From NCBI GenBank assembly GCA_003247575.1, contig QJZC01000023.1:47815-111814 (forward strand): a DNA stretch of 64,000 bases. Reading direction: 5' to 3'. Below the pieces are notes generated by a model. It had not been told where the DNA came from and searched no databases. It was given only the letters and a program-made list of their open reading frames with translations. This document shows, piece by piece, positions 60,883 to 64,000 of this stretch (position 1 is its first letter; each line of letters starts with the position of its first letter). Both the position numbers and the translations under genes were made by a program. Source of the stretch: Pseudomonadota bacterium (GTDB taxonomy: Bacteria > Myxococcota_A > UBA9160 > SZUA-336).

Positions 60883-63228
60883 GTGGGGCGCAGCTTGGTA
60901 TCGCATCCTCGGATCGTGGTGTTGGTGTACGGCGTACTGCTACTGATCGGCTTGGGCATCGCAAGCCGAGTCGAGTACGACATCTCGTTTCGTCCTCTGT
61001 ACCAAAGCGACGATGAGCTTCTCGAGGAGACGGAGAACTTCACGCGCGAGTTCGACAACGTCAACAACATGATCCTTACGGTCTTCGAGGGGCCGGATGC
61101 GTTTTCCTTCGAATCGGTGACCGCATTCAGTGAAATGACGAAGGCCCTCGAAGGCGTGCGCCATGTGGAGCTGGTCTACAGCTTCACGAATGTGCCCTTC
61201 ATCACGCGGACCGAGGATGGAATGATCGCCGAGCCCCTCTACGAAGGGGCGACCCGCGCGCAATACCCTGAGCTGCGGCAGAAGGCGCTCGCGTACGAGC
61301 TGTACCAGCAACGCCTGATCTCGCCCGATGGAAAGCGGGTCGCCGTCGTGGTGCAGCTCGACGATCGCTACGTAGAGGCGACTACGGAGGCCGAACGGCG
61401 TCCGGTCCTCGCCGAGATCGACGCACTCCTGGCCTCTCATTCGCCCGAAGGCTTTTCTCATCACACTCTTGGAACCCGAACCCTCGAGCGGGACTACCGC
61501 ACGATGCTCGAACACGATCAGGTCGTGTTCTTCGGTCTGGGCTTCGTGATCAACGTGTTGCTCCTGTTCTGGGCGCTTCGTTCATGGGGGATGATTGCGG
61601 GCGCTCTCGCTGCCACGACGGCGTGTCTGGTGGTGTCGATCGCTGCGGTCGAACGCATGGGGCTGGCGATCGACATCCTGAGCAGCCAGATGATTCCCAT
61701 GGTCCAGGTCATCGCGACCGCCCAGGTGGTGCACCTGCTGTACGCGTACTATGAGCGGCTCCGGCTCGGGGAGTCGCGCGAGAGCGCCGTGTTCGAGGCC
61801 GCGGCGAGCGTCCGGATGGGAAACCTCGCGGCGAGCGTCACCACGGCTGCCGGCTTCTTCTCGCTGCTCGCGGCTTCAGTGACATCGGTCCGCTCCTTTG
61901 GGCTCAAGATGGGCGTGTCGGTCATACTGATCTTCTTCGTGGTGTCGACCTTGCTCCCGGCACTCCTGGCGCTACTCCCCCGTCCCTCCGATGCGGCCCT
62001 GGCTACGGTGGAACGCTCGACGGTCGCGAGACGCGTGATCGCATTGTTCTACGCGGCGCGCGGGCGACCGCGCCTCCTCGCCACATGCACCTTCGCGCTC
62101 CTGCTGCCGTGCGTGTATGGAATGAGCCAGGTACGGATCGAGAACTTCGCGATGGGAGAGGTTCGAGCGGATCATCCACTCACCATCGCGATGCACGAGA
62201 CGGACAAGCTCGCGGGGTTCACCGGCTTCGAAATCAGCATCGAGAGTCGCGCCGGTACATCCTTGATCGAGCCGGAGAACCTCCGGAACATCGCGGAATT
62301 GAGCGATTTCCTGAGCGAGCAGGCCGGTGTCATCACCAGCTGGTCCCTCGCGGACTATCTCGCTCATATGAACGGCGCGCTGTCGGATCGAGACGAAACC
62401 AGCGGAGAACTCGCCGGTCTGCCGGATTCTCGCGCGCTCGCTTCCCAGTTGCTCTTGACCTACAGCCTCTCCTCGAGCGGGTCCCGCGAGGTCGAGGGGC
62501 TGATCAACAGCGATCGCACGCGCGCACGCATCGTCGGGCGCGTGCACGACATCGGTGCAAGCCGCTATCTTGCGCTGCGAGATCGGGTCGAGGCGCACGC
62601 GCGTGAGATCTTCCCTCCCGATCGATACCGCGTGGCCGTACTCGGGGAGCCGCTGCTCGTCTTCCGGGGGCTCGACCGAATCGCTCGGGACCTGGTCGAG
62701 AGCTTCTCCGTAGCCTTCCTGCTCGTCTTCGGCGTCGTATTCCTCGGATGCCGTTCGCTGAGACTAGGGCTGATCAGCATTCTGCCCAACGTGCTCCCGA
62801 TCGTCGTGACTGCAGGGATCATGGGCCTCCTCGGCATTCCATTGCGCGTAGGAACCACCATCTTCTTCGCCATGGCGTTGGCCGTCTCGGTGGACGATAC
62901 CGTCCACTATCTCATTCGCTATCGGCGCGAGGTCGAACAGGGGCGCTCCGCGAGCCGAGCGCTGGAGCTGGCTCAGTTCGGCACCGGGCGCGCGAGTCTC
63001 GCAACCTCGGTCGTCATGGGAATTGGCTTCCTTGCGACGCTTCCTTCGGAGTTCTTGACGCTACGAGACATGGCCGTGCTGAACTTTACGGCGATCAGCG
63101 TGGCCCTTGTCTCCGATCTCGTGCTGCTTCCGGCTCTCCTGACACGATTCCCCTATCGGACACCTGCTCCGACGGCCCCCAGGCCATCGCTGGGCCAGGT
63201 CGCGGAGCTCGAGGAGTCCGCACGCTGA
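60883..63228 (+). CDS. RND-superfamily MMPL/HpnN-type lipid exporter
   Basis: A 781-residue inner-membrane protein beginning at GTG with GGGAGGT upstream. It has an RND layout in two halves: a first membrane helix (VVLVYGVLLLIGLGIASRV), a periplasmic loop of about 180 residues, five helices, then a second loop and helix set. AAASVRMGNLAASVTTAAGF and FAMALAVSVDDTVHYLIRYR contain the conserved acidic residues of proton relay in the second half. MMPL/HpnN members move lipids such as hopanoids, mycolates and glycolipids toward the outer membrane, usually with LolA-like and DUF1302 partners, both present upstream. Confidence 0.92.
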   Translation: MGRSLVSHPRIVVLVYGVLLLIGLGIASRVEYDISFRPLYQSDDELLEETENFTREFDNVNNMILTVFEGPDAFSFESVTAFSEMTKALEGVRHVELVYSFTNVPFITRTEDGMIAEPLYEGATRAQYPELRQKALAYELYQQRLISPDGKRVAVVVQLDDRYVEATTEAERRPVLAEIDALLASHSPEGFSHHTLGTRTLERDYRTMLEHDQVVFFGLGFVINVLLLFWALRSWGMIAGALAATTACLVVSIAAVERMGLAIDILSSQMIPMVQVIATAQVVHLLYAYYERLRLGESRESAVFEAAASVRMGNLAASVTTAAGFFSLLAASVTSVRSFGLKMGVSVILIFFVVSTLLPALLALLPRPSDAALATVERSTVARRVIALFYAARGRPRLLATCTFALLLPCVYGMSQVRIENFAMGEVRADHPLTIAMHETDKLAGFTGFEISIESRAGTSLIEPENLRNIAELSDFLSEQAGVITSWSLADYLAHMNGALSDRDETSGELAGLPDSRALASQLLLTYSLSSSGSREVEGLINSDRTRARIVGRVHDIGASRYLALRDRVEAHAREIFPPDRYRVAVLGEPLLVFRGLDRIARDLVESFSVAFLLVFGVVFLGCRSLRLGLISILPNVLPIVVTAGIMGLLGIPLRVGTTIFFAMALAVSVDDTVHYLIRYRREVEQGRSASRALELAQFGTGRASLATSVVMGIGFLATLPSEFLTLRDMAVLNFTAISVALVSDLVLLPALLTRFPYRTPAPTAPRPSLGQVAELEESAR

Positions 63229-63291
63229 GCCCGCCTGGAGTGGTTCAGCTCCAGAGTCACGTGAGGAACCATCCAGGAAGGAGGAAACCCG

Positions 63292-63567
63292 ATGCGCGAC
63301 CGCTCCGCAAGCGCCGAACGGAGACCCGAGCAAAGCACGGTCCTTTGGCATTCGCCATGTACTGCCTGGCTGGCCGTACTCGTGGCACTGACGTTCGTCC
63401 ACTGCGCCCCGGGCTCCAGCCCACCACGGAGCAGTGACGCACGCTTGACGGGAGCCCGGCGAGAGTGCGCGAGCCTCGCTCTTCGGCGATGCGACGCCAG
63501 TCTAGACCGGATGGCGTGCCGCATGCTGCTGCGGCGCGAGTGTATGCGCGCCGAGCTCGCACGATAG
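63292..63567 (+). CDS. Small exported Cys-containing protein (possible lipoprotein)
   Basis: A 91-residue protein with an excellent ribosome site (AAGGAGGAAA) before the ATG at 63292 and a hydrophobic helix (WLAVLVALTFVHCAP). The Cys after the helix could be a lipobox, but the preceding residue is His where Ala, Gly or Ser is usual. The short mature part contains three Cys-bearing segments (RRECASL, RRCDASL, LRRECMRA), suggesting disulphides. It follows the exporter by 64 bases in the same direction and may be part of the same transcript. Function is unknown. Confidence 0.7.
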   Translation: MRDRSASAERRPEQSTVLWHSPCTAWLAVLVALTFVHCAPGSSPPRSSDARLTGARRECASLALRRCDASLDRMACRMLLRRECMRAELAR

Positions 63568-63635
63568 TCGCCTGGTCGAAGGGGTGCATGCAGGGATTGG
63601 AGGCCTGTAGGCCCGGTACCGTCAGAGCGTCGAGC

Positions 63636-63815
63636 TTACTCGGGTGGGGCTTCTGGGTGAACCAACGCCAGCAGAAGCATGTCCACCCCGAGAGCAAAGC
63701 TCAGCCTCGCTCTGCGGCGAGGAGTCAAACCCATCCTACCCTCCTCATAGTAGGCCGTTCCATCGACAGACTCCGTCGCAGAAGCGGTGATTGCGTGATC
63801 ACGCCTCGGAGCCAT
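63636..63815 (-). CDS. Small membrane-like protein, doubtful
   Basis: A 59-residue frame from the ATG at 63815 (a GTG at 63824 overlaps the stop of the upstream partial gene). The C-terminal half, SFALGVDMLLLALVHP, could be a single membrane helix, and a strong GAGGAGGGTAGG lies before an internal ATG that would give a 32-residue version. No family recognised. The overlap with the preceding stop supports translation, but this may be chance. Confidence 0.35.
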   Translation of the reverse strand: MAPRRDHAITASATESVDGTAYYEEGRMGLTPRRRARLSFALGVDMLLLALVHPEAPPE

Positions 63816-63820
63816 GTCCT

Positions 63821-64000
63821 TCACTCCTCGATCATACCCGGATCCGTATCGAAACGGACGATCTCGCCTGTGAATGCGTCCACCAGCAACAGCGCATTGT
63901 CAGAGTGCGCACGCCAGTAGAGCCAGTCCGGGCCCTGCTTGAAGGGGCTTCGAGCTCCGATCAGCCCCAGCGCAAGCGTAGGCTCTGTCAGCACAGGCAC
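63821..64000 (-). CDS. C-terminal part of an unrecognised protein (continues off the window)
   Basis: The reverse strand from 64000 reads without a stop to the TGA at 63821-63823. The last 59 residues include GLIGARSPFKQGPDWLYW, HSDNALLLVDAFTGEIVRFD and DPGMIEE. The composition and strand pattern are protein-like, and a beta-hairpin ending VDAFTGEIV is common in small periplasmic sensor or PepSY-like domains. Only the C-terminus is inside the window, so no family is assigned. Confidence 0.6.
   Translation of the reverse strand: MPVLTEPTLALGLIGARSPFKQGPDWLYWRAHSDNALLLVDAFTGEIVRFDTDPGMIEE

Overview
The window is GC-rich and gene-dense and comes from a Gram-negative bacterium. It has a TonB-dependent receptor, a CcmF-type haem lyase, an outer-membrane beta-barrel protein, an RND/MMPL exporter and a LolA-like periplasmic protein. 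It also carries large proteins that fuse a Ser/Thr-kinase domain to an AAA-type ATPase and TPR-like repeats. That mix, with one-component regulators and a hybrid histidine kinase, fits a Myxococcota-like or other former deltaproteobacterial lineage. This is an inference from gene content only. I saw no rRNA, tRNA, CRISPR array, insertion sequence or phage gene.

Region 1 (1-19.7 kb) is mixed accessory and housekeeping DNA. It holds an O-methyltransferase with an AraC regulator, a membrane glycosyltransferase-like protein, a decayed kinase relic, a lectin-like repeat protein, a chemoreceptor, a winged-helix/ATPase/TPR regulator and a vapBC pair whose toxin is frameshifted. Further on are a LysR/EthD divergent pair, a DUF1842 protein, a decayed ketopantoate-reductase-like gene, ccmF, a secreted protein with a Pro-Met microsatellite, and a DUF3127 protein with an SSB-like acidic tip.

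Region 2 (20-35 kb) has two giant paralogous kinase/ATPase/TPR proteins, one predicted active and one a predicted pseudokinase. They flank a secreted GH44 glycoside hydrolase and a small secreted protein. Two more secreted proteins and a hybrid histidine kinase follow.

Region 3 (35-43 kb) has a TonB-dependent receptor, an SLC13-type permease and a possible distant IucA/IucC-like protein in one direction, then an amidase and a 2-oxoglutarate-dependent oxygenase.

Region 4 (43-49.5 kb) is a tightly coupled MacB/LolCDE-type ABC transporter operon (ATPase, two permeases, membrane-fusion protein), followed by an SDR-DUF2867 protein.

Region 5 (49.5-63.6 kb) is the most interesting part. A run of genes, many with overlapping stop and start codons, encodes a thioester-reductase-like protein, a membrane GT2 glycosyltransferase, a nucleotidyltransferase, a CofD/YvcK-like protein, a radical SAM/SPASM enzyme, a LolA-like protein, a DUF1302-like outer-membrane protein, a HAD phosphatase, a LuxR-type regulator with an autoinducer-binding domain, an SDR, an RND/MMPL exporter and a small exported protein. 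Two lux-box-like inverted repeats lie upstream of the first gene and upstream of the exporter, each at the same distance from a -10-like hexamer. I infer a quorum-sensing-controlled cluster that makes and exports an unusual, probably phospho- or glyco-modified lipid.
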